Position numbers and translations under genes: made by a program. Source: an uncultured Clostridia bacterium (GTDB lineage Bacteria > Bacillota > Clostridia > Oscillospirales > Acutalibacteraceae). From it: DNA of 49,304 nucleotides. Within the stretch, counting starts at the first letter, position 1. Every line of letters begins with the position of its first letter. Shown in pieces: positions 36,083 to 45,969 of the stretch. Where the stretch lies: positions 1-49,304 of the forward strand of contig CANQAJ010000005.1 in NCBI GenBank assembly GCA_947589365.1, written 5' to 3'. The notes below the pieces were generated by a model. It saw only the letters and a program-made list of their open reading frames with translations. It ran no database searches and was not told the DNA's origin.

Positions 36083-37280
36083 TACTATCATTCCTTCCCG
36101 TTACCGTGCAATCTGCACTTCCGTCATAAAATCTGATATTGATTTTATCTCCCTCTGTTATCTGATTTACAGAATTTATTATTTTACCATTTTCGGATGC
36201 CACCGAATATCCTCTTGCCAATACCCTAAGCGGACTTAATGTATCGAGCTTCGCTGCAACAGATGAAAATTTCCTTTGCTTATCCGAAAGATAAACCCTG
36301 TATAATGACCTCATGTGCGAAACTATATTATCAAGCTGTCTGCTTTTTTCGGACGTCAACTCATACGGATATCTCATAATCCTCGATTTTGCCAGCATAT
36401 CAAGCCTGTTTCTTTCTGTCATAATACCCCTTTTGAATACGGAAATTATCTTTTCGTGATAATATTTTATCTCCTCCGACATCTCACCCTCCTCGGGTGA
36501 AACCATTTCAGCCGCAGCCGTTGGTGTAGCAGCCGCAGCGTCAGCGGCAAAATCACACAGTGTTGTATCCGTCTGATGACCGACACCCGATACTATCGGT
36601 ATCTCACAGTTATATATTGCACGGATCAGTCCCTCGTCATTAAAGGCTGATAAATCCTCCGCCGAGCCTCCTCCTCTACCTATTATTATCACATCCGCAC
36701 ATTTCATACTGTCAAAACGCTTTACAGCTGCGGTAAGCTCGGATGCGGCATTTATTCCCTGAACATGAACAGGACATAAAATTATCTCTCCTATAGGGTA
36801 TCTTCTTGCAAGTGTCTTGCATATATCCTTAATCGCCGCACCTGTATCCGAGGTAATTACTCCTATCCTCTCAGGATATTGCGGCAGCGGCTTTTTATGT
36901 TCCGGAGAAAACAATCCCTCTTTTTCAAGTCTTTTTTTAAGCACATCAAAAGCTATGCTTAACTCTCCCTGTCCGACAGGCCGCATATCCTCAATATAGA
37001 ATTGATATTGTCCCGTCTTTGTATATAAAGCCGCTCTGCCTCTTACAATTACCTCCATACCGTTTTCAGGCACGAACTTAAGCCTTGAGGCATATTGCGA
37101 AAACATAACGGCACTTATACTGCTTTCCTCATCCTTAAGTGTCATATATCTGTGTCCGGACTGATAATGATTTTTATAATTTGATATCTCGGCAGACATT
37201 ATTATATTTCTGAGGTGCGTGTCATCATCCAAAATTGATTTTACATAGGTATTAAGTCCCGAAACCGTCAGCAGCGGCAT
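36075..37280 (-). CDS. xseA: exodeoxyribonuclease VII large subunit
   Basis: 401 residues from the ATG at 37280. In-frame ATGs at 37286 and 37289 sit almost on the AGAG site, so the start is uncertain by three codons. Degrades single-stranded DNA. OB fold at 1-95 (VSGLNTYVKSIL; GHRYMTLKDE), catalytic region with RIGVITSDTGAAIKDI and GRGGGSAEDL, and a C-terminal helical region. First of the xseA-xseB-ispA-dxs-tlyA-nadK-argR-recN cluster, 15 nt after ruvB. Confidence 0.95.
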   Translation of the reverse strand: MPLLTVSGLNTYVKSILDDDTHLRNIIMSAEISNYKNHYQSGHRYMTLKDEESSISAVMFSQYASRLKFVPENGMEVIVRGRAALYTKTGQYQFYIEDMRPVGQGELSIAFDVLKKRLEKEGLFSPEHKKPLPQYPERIGVITSDTGAAIKDICKTLARRYPIGEIILCPVHVQGINAASELTAAVKRFDSMKCADVIIIGRGGGSAEDLSAFNDEGLIRAIYNCEIPIVSGVGHQTDTTLCDFAADAAAATPTAAAEMVSPEEGEMSEEIKYYHEKIISVFKRGIMTERNRLDMLAKSRIMRYPYELTSEKSRQLDNIVSHMRSLYRVYLSDKQRKFSSVAAKLDTLSPLRVLARGYSVASENGKIINSVNQITEGDKINIRFYDGSADCTVTGRNDSNV

Positions 37281-37294
37281 AAGCATCATCTCTT

Positions 37295-38335
37295 TTAATC
37301 AAATTTTATCTGTGCATCCTGCACATCGGGCAGATCAATCCCGAGGTGCAGACAGCCTGCACGGGTTATACAGCGTCCCCTCGGAGTCCTGTTTAAAAAT
37401 CCTATCTGCATAAGATACGGCTCTATTACATCCTCTATTGTAACAGCTTCCTCACCTATTGCGGCGGCAAGCGTTTCAAGTCCGACAGGGCCGCCCTTAT
37501 AAAACTTTACTATCGCATTAAGCATACGTCTGTCATTTGAATCAAGTCCAAGCTCGTCTATCTCCAGTCTTTCAAGTGCTATCCGGGCTGTTTTCAATGT
37601 TATCACACCGTCTGACATCACCTGTGCAAAATCACGCACTCTTTTAAGCAGCCTGTTTGCAATTCTCGGTGTCCCTCTTGAGCGTGAGGCTATCTCCAAT
37701 GCTCCGTCAGGCTCTATCGGTATATTCAGTATAGAAGCACTTCTGTTTACTATCATTGCAAGCTCTTCCGGAGTGTACAGTTCAAGTCGCAGAGAAACGC
37801 CAAATCTGTCACGCAGCGGTGCTGTGAGCTGACCTGCCCTTGTTGTAGCTCCCACAAGTGTAAAATGCGGAAGCGGAAGATGATAAGCTGCCGCCATTTG
37901 CCCCTTTCCCGTTACTATATCAATAGCAAAATCCTCCATTGCCGGATAAAGTACTTCCTCCACCGCACGTGATATCCGATGTATTTCATCTATGAAAAGC
38001 ACATCACCCTCATTAAGGTTTGTAAGCATTGCCGCAAGATCGCCCGGCTTTTCTATTGCGGGGCCGGAAGTAATTCGCAAATTTACACCCATTTCATTTG
38101 CTATTATTCCCGAAAGCGTTGTTTTTCCCAGTCCGGGAGGACCGTACAAAAGTACGTGGTCGAGTGATTCTCCCCTTTGTTTTGCCGCTTCAATGAAAAC
38201 CGCAAGATTTTGTTTTACTTTATCCTGCCCTATATAATCATCAAGCGTTCTTGGTCTTAGAGGATTATCATCTCCGTTTTCTCCCATTATTTCCGTTGGG
38301 GAAACTATTCTGTTTTCAAAATCAAAATCTTCCAT
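37295..38335 (-). CDS. ruvB: Holliday junction branch-migration helicase RuvB
   Basis: 346 residues. AAA+ motor that drives branch migration with RuvA. Walker A GPPGLGKT (65-72), Walker B LFIDEIH, sensor 1 GATTRAG, arginine finger RDRFG, and a C-terminal winged helix ([17 protein letters not shown]). Length is typical. 18 nt after ruvA. Confidence 0.97.
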   Translation of the reverse strand: MEDFDFENRIVSPTEIMGENGDDNPLRPRTLDDYIGQDKVKQNLAVFIEAAKQRGESLDHVLLYGPPGLGKTTLSGIIANEMGVNLRITSGPAIEKPGDLAAMLTNLNEGDVLFIDEIHRISRAVEEVLYPAMEDFAIDIVTGKGQMAAAYHLPLPHFTLVGATTRAGQLTAPLRDRFGVSLRLELYTPEELAMIVNRSASILNIPIEPDGALEIASRSRGTPRIANRLLKRVRDFAQVMSDGVITLKTARIALERLEIDELGLDSNDRRMLNAIVKFYKGGPVGLETLAAAIGEEAVTIEDVIEPYLMQIGFLNRTPRGRCITRAGCLHLGIDLPDVQDAQIKFD

Positions 38336-38352
38336 TAGCTTTCCTCACTGTT

Positions 38353-38961
38353 TTATTTTTTACCTATAGCCTTTAGTGTTTCAGATATTATTCGCTCAAC
38401 GGGCAGATTCGGGTCTATATCCCCCATAAACGGAGTAACCTCATCGGGTGAATATCCGAGTACGGCAAGTGCCCCGAGTGCCTTTGAGATATTTCCCCCG
38501 GATATTACGGTTGACAACCCCTCTTTTGATGTCATATCCGCACCGACTTCCGGCGAAATATTTTTTACTTTATCTTTAAGCTCAAGCACTATCCTCTGTG
38601 CTATCTTATTGCCTACTCCGCTTGCCTTTGTGAGTTTTTTACTGTCACCCGAAGAAACCGAAACCGCTATCTGTTCGGGAGTAAATTCCGAAAGCAGTGC
38701 TATTGCAACTTTTGCACCGACTCCGCTTACCGCTGTCAGCAGCTTAAAGCAATTGAGTTCACTTTGCTCGGCAAAACCGCATAGCTCCACCGCATCCTCC
38801 CTGACTATCATATGTGTATAAACCATAGCCTTTTCGCCCGTTCTCGGCAGTACTCTCATTGTATTCATCGTGGTAAGGCACTTATAGCCTACCCCGCCGC
38901 ATTCTATCACTACAATATTAGGCTCCGTATGTATTATCGTTCCGTTAAGACTGTATATCAT
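38353..38961 (-). CDS. ruvA: Holliday junction DNA-binding protein RuvA
   Basis: 202 residues. N-terminal OB fold (MIYSLNGTI; VIECGGVGYKC), tandem helix-hairpin-helix motifs (LLTAVSGVGAKVAIALLS and LTKASGVGNKIAQRIVLELKDK), and a C-terminal three-helix domain that contacts RuvB (ALGALAVLGYSPDEV). Paired with ruvB directly downstream. Confidence 0.96.
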   Translation of the reverse strand: MIYSLNGTIIHTEPNIVVIECGGVGYKCLTTMNTMRVLPRTGEKAMVYTHMIVREDAVELCGFAEQSELNCFKLLTAVSGVGAKVAIALLSEFTPEQIAVSVSSGDSKKLTKASGVGNKIAQRIVLELKDKVKNISPEVGADMTSKEGLSTVISGGNISKALGALAVLGYSPDEVTPFMGDIDPNLPVERIISETLKAIGKK

Positions 38962-38976
38962 TCTGTTTCTCCCCTG

Positions 38977-39558
38977 TTATTTCTGTCCATGAAATTCCTT
39001 TTCAACAAATCCAAGTTCCTGCTTACCCACAAAGTCCTTTCCCTCAAAATCCATTCTTATCACATATGGCATATAATCTATTATTCTCATAAAACCGTCA
39101 AGACCAAAGGAATTATCATAGTGATTTATTATCAGGCTCAACGCCGTACCATGCGTCCCGATAAGCACGGATTTATCACTGTACTTTCTTAATATATCAT
39201 TAACAGCGGCAATATTCCTTTTTTGGCAGTCGCCAAGACATTCACCGCCCTCCTCACAATACGAAAAGTCCGACCAGCGTTTTCTGAAAAGCTCATGATT
39301 ATTTCCCGCCTGTCCCTTATCACGTTCACGCAAGCGTATATCCGTAAAAATATCAAGTTTATGTTCCTCGGCACACGGTCTTATTGTTTCAATACTTCTT
39401 CGGTACGGACTTGAAATCGCCGCGTCAAGCCTTATATCCGAAAGCAGTTCTGCCGCCTTAAGTCTGTCAATTATCCCCTCAGCGGATAATCCGTATGTAC
39501 TGTCCTCTCCTGTCCTGTAATCCGGCTGTGCATGGCGGACAAAATATATATGAGTCAT
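38977..39558 (-). CDS. histidine phosphatase (phosphoglycerate mutase-like)
   Basis: 193 residues. Catalytic RHAQP (R8-H9) at the N-terminus, SPYRRSIET, acidic RERDKG and the second histidine in IGTHGTALS, as in the branch-1 histidine phosphatase fold. Substrate unknown. The family includes phosphosugar, nucleotide and broad phosphatases. Inserted with a nitroreductase gene between ruvC and ruvA. Confidence 0.88.
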   Translation of the reverse strand: MTHIYFVRHAQPDYRTGEDSTYGLSAEGIIDRLKAAELLSDIRLDAAISSPYRRSIETIRPCAEEHKLDIFTDIRLRERDKGQAGNNHELFRKRWSDFSYCEEGGECLGDCQKRNIAAVNDILRKYSDKSVLIGTHGTALSLIINHYDNSFGLDGFMRIIDYMPYVIRMDFEGKDFVGKQELGFVEKEFHGQK

Positions 39559-39569
39559 AATCCCATTCC

Positions 39570-40196
39570 CTACCTTATTTCAAGTATATCCGAAAGCTCC
39601 TTGCTTTTCTTCGGTCTTGGCGTGTAGGCGGATTTTCCTACGGGTATGACACCCATAAGCCTATAACTCGGATTCATCCCCAATACCTCGTTTATATTCC
39701 CCTCGGAAACAATCGGGTCGCTCATCCAACAGGCACCATAACCGAGGGAATGTATCGTAAGCAGCATATTTTCAACGGCAGCCCCTACGGAAAGTACATC
39801 AGGCTCACCAATCATTCTGAGCATTTCCCTGCTGTCATATCCCTTTGAGGCATATACATCCACTGCCTGCTTCTGATAATATTCCATATCGGTAAGATAT
39901 ACAAAAATTACAAGCGGTGCCTTTTTAAAAAACGTTGACTGTTTTTTCCTCAACGCCGTATATTCCGCTTCGGCTTCGGAATAAAAATCATCTATGCCCT
40001 TTTCAACAGCATCGGCTGTTTTTTCGATAAGCTCCTTATTCCTCACGGCAACAAAATAAAAGCTCTGACAATTACAGGCACTCGGCGACAAAAGAGCGGA
40101 GCTTACAATTTTATTTATATCCTCCTCGGGTACGGGTTCATCCGTAAATTTACGTATGCTTCTTCTTGTATTCATAACCTCGGATATATTATCCAT
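39570..40196 (-). CDS. nitroreductase-family flavoprotein
   Basis: 208 residues. FMN-binding start typical of the family (TRRSIRKFTDEPVPEEDI), SPSACNCQSFYFVAV, and the C-terminal GYGACWMSDPIV and GVIPVGKS segments. NAD(P)H-dependent reductases of quinones or nitro compounds; natural substrate unknown. Starts 3 nt after ruvC. Confidence 0.9.
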   Translation of the reverse strand: MDNISEVMNTRRSIRKFTDEPVPEEDINKIVSSALLSPSACNCQSFYFVAVRNKELIEKTADAVEKGIDDFYSEAEAEYTALRKKQSTFFKKAPLVIFVYLTDMEYYQKQAVDVYASKGYDSREMLRMIGEPDVLSVGAAVENMLLTIHSLGYGACWMSDPIVSEGNINEVLGMNPSYRLMGVIPVGKSAYTPRPKKSKELSDILEIR

Positions 40197-40199
40197 ATA

Positions 40200-40703
40200 T
40201 TATCCTCTCCTGTTAATAATATTTCTGAGCCTTGTACCCGAGCTTTGCACATGACATATTGCCATTGCAAGTGCATCGGCGGTATCATCCGGTTTAGGAA
40301 CACTTTCAAGCTTGAGAAGCCTGCGTGTCATTTCCATAACTTGAGGTTTTTTAGCCTGACCGTACCCTGTCACGGCAAGTTTTACCTGCAAGGGCGTATA
40401 TTCGCTTATCGGGATATTATTCATCTGAGCAGCAAGCAGAATAACACCTCGTGCCTCGGCAACGGCAATTCCCGTTTTTTGATTATTATGAAAATATAAT
40501 CTTTCAATAGCCATTTCATCCGGATCATTTTTTATTATTACCGAAACAAGTTCATTATATATATATTGAAGTCTTTTCGGAAATTCCGTATCCGCCTGTG
40601 TTGTTATTGCTCCGTAATCAAGCGGAAAATACTTTCCTCCGCTGTATTCTATGACCCCGTAGCCGACAATGGCATATCCCGGATCAATCCCCAATATCTT
40701 CAT
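40200..40703 (-). CDS. ruvC: Holliday junction resolvase RuvC
   Basis: 167 residues from the ATG at 40703. Another in-frame ATG four codons upstream sits right after GGGGA, so MKNF- or MKIL- starts are both possible. Cleaves four-way junctions moved by RuvAB. Acidic active site visible: D in GIDPG, E in AIERLYF, and the pair in DDTADALAMA; GYGQAKKPQV is the loop near the junction. With ruvA and ruvB the full resolvasome is encoded here, split by two metabolic genes. Confidence 0.95.
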   Translation of the reverse strand: MKILGIDPGYAIVGYGVIEYSGGKYFPLDYGAITTQADTEFPKRLQYIYNELVSVIIKNDPDEMAIERLYFHNNQKTGIAVAEARGVILLAAQMNNIPISEYTPLQVKLAVTGYGQAKKPQVMEMTRRLLKLESVPKPDDTADALAMAICHVQSSGTRLRNIINRRG

Positions 40704-40741
40704 AAAATTTTTCATTCCCCGACAAAGCATATAATACAGAT

Positions 40742-40770
40742 ATAATACCATATTTTTATAATTTTATCAA
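40742..40770 (-). promoter_or_regulatory. promoter of the ruvC gene run
   Basis: Minus strand TTGATA (40770-40765), 17 bp, TATTAT (40747-40742), 39 bp upstream of the ruvC start. It follows directly on the terminator of the glycosyltransferase gene. Confidence 0.65.
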
Positions 40771-40779
40771 CCGTAACCG

Positions 40780-40816
40780 AACAAAAAGAAGCTGCCGCAC
40801 TAATTGCACAGCAGCT
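40780..40816 (-). terminator. terminator of the glycosyltransferase gene
   Basis: Minus strand AGCTGCTGTGC, loop AATTA, GTGCGGCAGCT (11-bp stem with G-T pairs), then TCTTTTTGTT. It starts 8 nt after the stop at 40824. Confidence 0.8.
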
Positions 40817-40823
40817 CCGATTT

Positions 40824-41765
40824 TCACGGTCTGTAAAACCATGGTACGGTTTTCCATAATAATATTTTATTTCTCAAAGTCGGTGTCGTATATCTCGAAA
40901 AATCCAAATATCTGTCATATCCCTTGTTTTTCATAAGCTTTTTTATAGATGAGGCACTGAATCCCTCCGATAATAGCTTATCAACACATTTCATGACAAC
41001 AGACGGCAGCTTCTCATATTCAAAAGCTTCAAGCAGTACCTTATCATCTTTTTGATATTCCCTCGCCGCAGAAAACACCCTTATCATCGCTTCAAGCCTC
41101 TCAAAACAATTATTCCCTGCATCCGAACCGGCATCCTTTACCGCTTCATTCGTGTAATCCCTTTCGGGCTTTATATCTGAAAATGCCACCTTTGGCGAAC
41201 GCAAAAGCACATTGTATATAAATGCCTCCGCATAGCCTATCCGACAATCCTCATAAAACGACACACCATTATCTATCAGAAAATTCCTGTTAAACATAAC
41301 AGCCGTAAAATCCATTGTAATCGAAGAACGTATAAGAGCGACAGATATATCCGTTCCGGTCACTCCGTCGGAAATAAGTATTCTGTTTCCCTCATTTGTT
41401 TCGGGGGCGGCAAATATAAAATCCGCATTCCTCTCCACAGCAAGGGAATAATATTCAGAAATGTAATTCTTATAAAGCCTTGACGGATATACAAAAGTAA
41501 TATATTTTCCGCTCGCCCTATAAATTCCGGTATTCAGAGCAGAGCTTACCGTTCCCCCTCCGCTTTGTATAACATAGCCCGACAGGCTTTTTTTCTTTAT
41601 CATGTTCAAAGCTTCAAGTATTCCGCCATCCGTGGAATTCATATCTATAACAATAAATTCCATCCTGATATTCTCATTTTCCGAAGATAACTTATCAATA
41701 ATTTCAGACGTTTTCTTCTTATTGTTCTTTGAGGGTATTATAACCGATATATCAGCTTTTGCCAT
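40824..41765 (-). CDS. family 2-like glycosyltransferase
   Basis: 313 residues. GT-A fold start MAKADISVIIPSKNN with a nucleotide-sugar-binding strand, FIVIDMNSTDG, and the GKYITFVYPS strand where the DxD-type motif would fall; the canonical DxD is not obvious. No transmembrane helix. The C-terminal 90 residues are helical and basic. Flanked by its own promoter and terminator, so it is a single-gene unit in the middle of the housekeeping block. Sugar donor and acceptor are unknown. Confidence 0.78.
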   Translation of the reverse strand: MAKADISVIIPSKNNKKKTSEIIDKLSSENENIRMEFIVIDMNSTDGGILEALNMIKKKSLSGYVIQSGGGTVSSALNTGIYRASGKYITFVYPSRLYKNYISEYYSLAVERNADFIFAAPETNEGNRILISDGVTGTDISVALIRSSITMDFTAVMFNRNFLIDNGVSFYEDCRIGYAEAFIYNVLLRSPKVAFSDIKPERDYTNEAVKDAGSDAGNNCFERLEAMIRVFSAAREYQKDDKVLLEAFEYEKLPSVVMKCVDKLLSEGFSASSIKKLMKNKGYDRYLDFSRYTTPTLRNKILLWKTVPWFYRP

Positions 41766-41795
41766 AAAATTACAGCTCCAAATTCATTTGTATTT

Positions 41796-41804
41796 ATTAT
41801 AGCA
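41796..41804 (-). promoter_or_regulatory. extended -10 promoter of the glycosyltransferase gene
   Basis: Minus strand TGC-TATAAT (41804-41796), an extended -10 box with a poor -35, about 30 bp upstream of the start codon. Confidence 0.5.
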
Positions 41805-41883
41805 CAATTCACTTAAAAAATCGGTAAAATCAAATATAGAATTTTAATAATTTTCTTAAGCTATATTTGTCTGTTTTGCACAA

Positions 41884-43266
41884 TCATTCATTAAGTTCTT
41901 TTTTTATTACTTCCGCCGTTTCGTTTGCAAGCCTTTCTATTTCCGCCTTATCCTTACCCTCAAGCATTACACGCACAAGAGGCTCTGTTCCCGACATACG
42001 CACAAGTATTCTGCCGTTTTCCCCAAGGGTCTTCTCTACCTCATTTATCTTTCCGGCTATGACGGCATTATCACCGAACGCAAGCTTTCCCTCGGGTGTA
42101 ACCTTAACATTGACAAGCACCTGCGGATACTTCGTCATAAGTGTAGAAATACTCGAAAGCTTTGCATTTCTGCGATTTATCAGGCTGAGAAGCTGTACGG
42201 CTGTAAGCTGACCGTCACCTGTAGTTGCATAATCAAGAAATATCACATGACCTGACTGCTCTCCGCCGAAATTATATCCCTCTTTCAGCATCCTCTCAAG
42301 AACATATCTGTCACCTACATCGGTTACGTCAAAATTAAGATTATTATCCTTGCAGAAAATTCCGAAACCCATATTTGACATAACCGTTCCTACTGCGGTT
42401 CTCTTATTGAGCCTATTGCGTGAAGCAAGATCCAAGGCACATATAGCCATAATGAAATCACCGTCAACTATCTCTCCGTTTTCGTCAACTGCAAGACACC
42501 TGTCGGCGTCTCCGTCAAAGGCTATGCCGAGGTCAAGTTTATTTTCCACAACATAGCTCCGGAGCCTTTCCATATGCGTTGAACCGCATTTATCATTTAT
42601 ATTTATTCCGTCAGGCTTATCCGAAAGCATACTGCATTTTGCTCCAAGTTTTGTAAACAGCTTTTCCGCTGTCACAGACGAGGATCCGTTTGAGCAGTCT
42701 ATTGCAATATTCATCCCATCAAGGCGATAATCAACTGTTGAAATTATGTGGTCAATATAATCATCAACAGCAGTATCGGAATGTGTGACTCTTCCGATTT
42801 CACTTCCCGCAGGCTGCACATAAGCTTTTTCATTGTCAAGTACAATTTTTTCAATTTCCTCCTCGAGTGCGTCGGGGAGCTTATAACCGTCAGAAGAAAA
42901 AAGCTTTATTCCGTTATATTCAAACGGATTATGTGACGCAGATATCATTATTCCCGCATCCGCATTATATTTCTTTACAAGATATGCCACTGTCGGTGTC
43001 GGTACCGCACCGAGAAGCACAACATCCGCACCGACCGAACAAAGTCCGGCAATCAGTGCTCCTTCAAGCATATCCGAAGATACTCTCGTATCCTTTCCTA
43101 TCACAACCTTCGGGTGTTTTCCCGTTGTATTATCCGTAAGTACCATTGCAGCCGCTCTGCCTATATTCATTGACAGCTCTATTGTGAGTTCCGTATTTGC
43201 CACACCTCTGGCACCGTCCGTACCGAACAATCTGTTTTTATAGGTTACTTCCGCTGTTCTGTCCAT
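41884..43266 (-). CDS. glmM: phosphoglucosamine mutase
   Basis: 460 residues from the ATG at 43266 (AAAAGGGG upstream; a longer frame to 43398 overlaps the next gene and lacks a site). Interconverts glucosamine 6- and 1-phosphate for peptidoglycan precursors. FGTDGARG opens the protein, phospho-serine loop ISASHNPF (S111), metal loop DGDADRC, sugar loop GGEQSGH, phosphate-binding RMSGTEPLVRV. Length is a little above the usual 445-450. Confidence 0.96.
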   Translation of the reverse strand: MDRTAEVTYKNRLFGTDGARGVANTELTIELSMNIGRAAAMVLTDNTTGKHPKVVIGKDTRVSSDMLEGALIAGLCSVGADVVLLGAVPTPTVAYLVKKYNADAGIMISASHNPFEYNGIKLFSSDGYKLPDALEEEIEKIVLDNEKAYVQPAGSEIGRVTHSDTAVDDYIDHIISTVDYRLDGMNIAIDCSNGSSSVTAEKLFTKLGAKCSMLSDKPDGININDKCGSTHMERLRSYVVENKLDLGIAFDGDADRCLAVDENGEIVDGDFIMAICALDLASRNRLNKRTAVGTVMSNMGFGIFCKDNNLNFDVTDVGDRYVLERMLKEGYNFGGEQSGHVIFLDYATTGDGQLTAVQLLSLINRRNAKLSSISTLMTKYPQVLVNVKVTPEGKLAFGDNAVIAGKINEVEKTLGENGRILVRMSGTEPLVRVMLEGKDKAEIERLANETAEVIKKELNE

Positions 43267-43288
43267 AACTGATTCCCCTTTTAAATTC

Positions 43289-44236
43289 TCATATTCTATT
43301 ATCAATTTTATGTTTACAATAACACAAAAATGCAGTTCCCGAGGCATTATCTGCCGAAAATTCGGGTTTTGCAAAATATGCACCAAGCTTTTTTTCAAAA
43401 TTATTTTTTATTATGCCGTTTGACATAACCCCTCCCGAAAATACAACAGGCAAGCCTTTGTATTTTTCAAGAAGCCTAAGACACATTTCTTCTATTGTAT
43501 TTTCTACATACTTAAGACATAATGCACTGATATATTCCTTTGTTCTGCCGTCATCATACGCTTTGCGGCAGATATTTTCTATACCTGAAAGACAGCAGTC
43601 CGTACCCTTTAGTGTAGCTTTCACATTCAGCTTTTCGGTATTTTCAAGTGCCAGACTTTCAAGCTCCCTTCCGCACGGGAAAGACAGACCGAGCATAACA
43701 CCCACTCTGTCTATAAGCTGCCCCGCATTAAGGTCGAGGGTGCGTGCAGCTATCTCTGTATTTATTATTTTTTTCATATCGGGAGAAACCAGTATTGCCT
43801 CTGTCGTCCCTCCCGATACATGAAATGCAAGAAAACGCTCTTTCATAAGCTCCGTTTTGTCTGCCGAATATAATGCCGCGGCAATATGACCGCTTTGGTG
43901 CGAAAACCTATACAGCGGCACTCTCAGAACCGATGACAGAATTTCCGCACTGCTCAAACCAACGGTAAAGCAGGGCATATACGATCCCTCAACATCACGC
44001 GGGCGTGAGGACACTCCTATAGCCTCTATCTTTCCGTCAAAACCGCCAAGAAGCCGTGAGATAATTTCGGGAAGCTGCTGTACATGATGAAAGACAGCAT
44101 CACTCTGACGTATTCCGCATTCACCCGATTTTACGGGCAAAAGCTTTTTACGAAAAAGCATTGAGCCGTCCTCACTGTTATAAAGTGATGCGGATGTCGT
44201 ATAGTTACTTGTATCTATTCCGAGAAAATACGGCAT
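43289..44236 (-). CDS. TsaD/Kae1 paralogue (peptidase M22-like)
   Basis: 315 residues. ASKHA ATPase fold like TsaD: GIDTSNYTTSASL start, metal-binding H113-x3-H117 (HQSGH), FHVSGGTTEA and FSGGVMSN. True TsaD is near 335 residues with HHxxGH in this position. This shorter form is a paralogue seen in clostridia, and its role in tRNA threonylcarbamoylation is unproven. The gene overlaps nusB by a TAATG junction. No tsaB or tsaE is nearby. Confidence 0.82.
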   Translation of the reverse strand: MPYFLGIDTSNYTTSASLYNSEDGSMLFRKKLLPVKSGECGIRQSDAVFHHVQQLPEIISRLLGGFDGKIEAIGVSSRPRDVEGSYMPCFTVGLSSAEILSSVLRVPLYRFSHQSGHIAAALYSADKTELMKERFLAFHVSGGTTEAILVSPDMKKIINTEIAARTLDLNAGQLIDRVGVMLGLSFPCGRELESLALENTEKLNVKATLKGTDCCLSGIENICRKAYDDGRTKEYISALCLKYVENTIEEMCLRLLEKYKGLPVVFSGGVMSNGIIKNNFEKKLGAYFAKPEFSADNASGTAFLCYCKHKIDNRI

Positions 44237-44682
44237 TAATTCTCACCGCTTTTCGTTTCAATCTGCTTTGATACGGAACCGAGTACTCCGTTTACAAAGG
44301 AACCGTCAGAGGGTGTCGCATATTCCTTTGCAAGCTCTACAGCCTCATTAATTGAAACACCCACGGGAACATCCTCACGATAAAGCATTTCATAAACCGC
44401 TATTCGCAATATTGTAAGTGTTACCTTAGATATACGGTTTTTCTTCCAGCTTTTCAGGTTTGCTTCGATATAACCGTCAATTTCCGCAAGCTTTTCTTCT
44501 ACTCCACTTACCAGTTCTCTTGTATATTTACCTATCTCGGCATCTCTTGCGTCCTTTGCATCCTCTATGATGATATCCATACTGTCCTTCTGAAAGAGCT
44601 GCTCAAACAAGAGGTAAAATGCCTGCTTTCTTTCTTCACGGCGACCGGATTTTCTTTTTACATTTTTAGAATTATCGCTCAT
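44236..44682 (-). CDS. nusB: transcription antitermination factor NusB
   Basis: 148 residues. All-helical RNA-binding protein that with NusE/S10 binds boxA of rRNA operons. Core RREERKQAFYLLFEQLF (basic, lysine/arginine-rich N-terminal extension of about 18 residues precedes it), ISKVTLTILRIAVYEML and VSINEAVELAKEYATPSDGSFVNGVL are signature blocks. 22 nt after tyrS. Confidence 0.94.
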   Translation of the reverse strand: MSDNSKNVKRKSGRREERKQAFYLLFEQLFQKDSMDIIIEDAKDARDAEIGKYTRELVSGVEEKLAEIDGYIEANLKSWKKNRISKVTLTILRIAVYEMLYREDVPVGVSINEAVELAKEYATPSDGSFVNGVLGSVSKQIETKSGEN

Positions 44683-44704
44683 AGCAATTTTCCTTTCATA
44701 CGCA

Positions 44705-45937
44705 TTATCCCTTATAGCTTACCTTATGAAATACTTTCTTACCCTTTTTAATCACTATATAACCCTTTGCGGCAAAATCATCGGCCGTAATTTCCGCCTT
44801 TTCATCCGTAACCTTTACATCATCCACGGCTATACCGTTCTGCTTTATAAGTCTGCGTGCCTCAGCTTTTGAGGGTACAAGCTTAACCGTAAACAGGAGA
44901 TCTATAAGACCGATTTTTCCGTCTGTAAGATCGGCAGATGTAATTTCGCTTGACGGCATATCATCCGCATTTGTCTTAGCTGCAAAAAGTGACCTTGCTG
45001 TATTAAGTGCCTTTGTTGCTTCTTCTTCGCCATGAACAAGCTTAGTAAGCTCAAAAGCAAGTATTTCCTTTGCCTTATTAAGCTCACTGCCCTCCCATTT
45101 TTCCATTTCCTCTATTTCCTCAATCGGTACAAATGTAAGCATCTTCAGGCATTTTATTACCTCACTGTCACCGACATTTCTCCAATACTGGAAAAACTCA
45201 TAGGGACTTGTCTTTTCGGAATCAAGCCATACCGCACCCTTTTCGGTTTTACCCATTTTCTTGCCCTCGGAATTGAGGAGAAGATTTATTGTCATTGCAT
45301 ATGAATCCTTGCCAAGCTTGCGGCGTATAAGCTCCGTACCGCCGAGCATATTGCTCCACTGATCGTCACCGCCGAATTGCAGGTTACAGCCATATCTTTT
45401 GAAAAGAGAATAAAAGTCATAGCTTTGCATTATCATATAGTTAAATTCAAGAAAGCTGAGTCCCCTCTCCATTCTCATCCTATAACATTCCGCAGTAAGC
45501 ATACGGTTTACACTGAAACAAGCTCCAACCTCTCTGAGCAGATCAACATAGTTAAGCTCAAGAAGCCAATCCGCATTATTAACTATGAGTGCCTTATCAT
45601 CGGAAAAGTCGATAAAGCGGCTCATCTGCTTTTTGAAACATTCGCAGTTATGCATTATATCCTCTTTGGTAAGCATTTTTCTCATATCCGTCTTACCCGT
45701 AGGATCACCTATAAGTCCTGTTCCGCCGCCGAGGAGTGCTATCGGTTTATTTCCCGCCATTTGCAGTCTTTTCATAAGGCAAAGTGCCATAAAGTGACCG
45801 ACATGAAGACTGTCTGCCGTCGGGTCAAAGCCAATATAGAATACTGCCTTTCCCGAATTGATAAGCTCCCTTACTTTCTCCTCGTCTGTTGTTTGTGCAA
45901 TCAGACCTCTTCTTTGAAGTTCCTCATATACTCCCAT
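44705..45937 (-). CDS. tyrS: tyrosyl-tRNA synthetase
   Basis: 410 residues. Class I synthetase: HIGH-type H45-V-G-H48, KMSKS-type KMGKT (227-231), the tyrosine pocket around GFDPTADSLH and QSYDFYSL with GGDDQWSN, and a C-terminal S4 RNA-binding domain (about 345-410). AAAGGACGAGG precedes the ATG. Expression is controlled by the upstream T-box. Confidence 0.97.
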   Translation of the reverse strand: MGVYEELQRRGLIAQTTDEEKVRELINSGKAVFYIGFDPTADSLHVGHFMALCLMKRLQMAGNKPIALLGGGTGLIGDPTGKTDMRKMLTKEDIMHNCECFKKQMSRFIDFSDDKALIVNNADWLLELNYVDLLREVGACFSVNRMLTAECYRMRMERGLSFLEFNYMIMQSYDFYSLFKRYGCNLQFGGDDQWSNMLGGTELIRRKLGKDSYAMTINLLLNSEGKKMGKTEKGAVWLDSEKTSPYEFFQYWRNVGDSEVIKCLKMLTFVPIEEIEEMEKWEGSELNKAKEILAFELTKLVHGEEEATKALNTARSLFAAKTNADDMPSSEITSADLTDGKIGLIDLLFTVKLVPSKAEARRLIKQNGIAVDDVKVTDEKAEITADDFAAKGYIVIKKGKKVFHKVSYKG

Positions 45938-45969
45938 ATATCCTCGTCCTTTCAGATTTTTCGGGGGAA

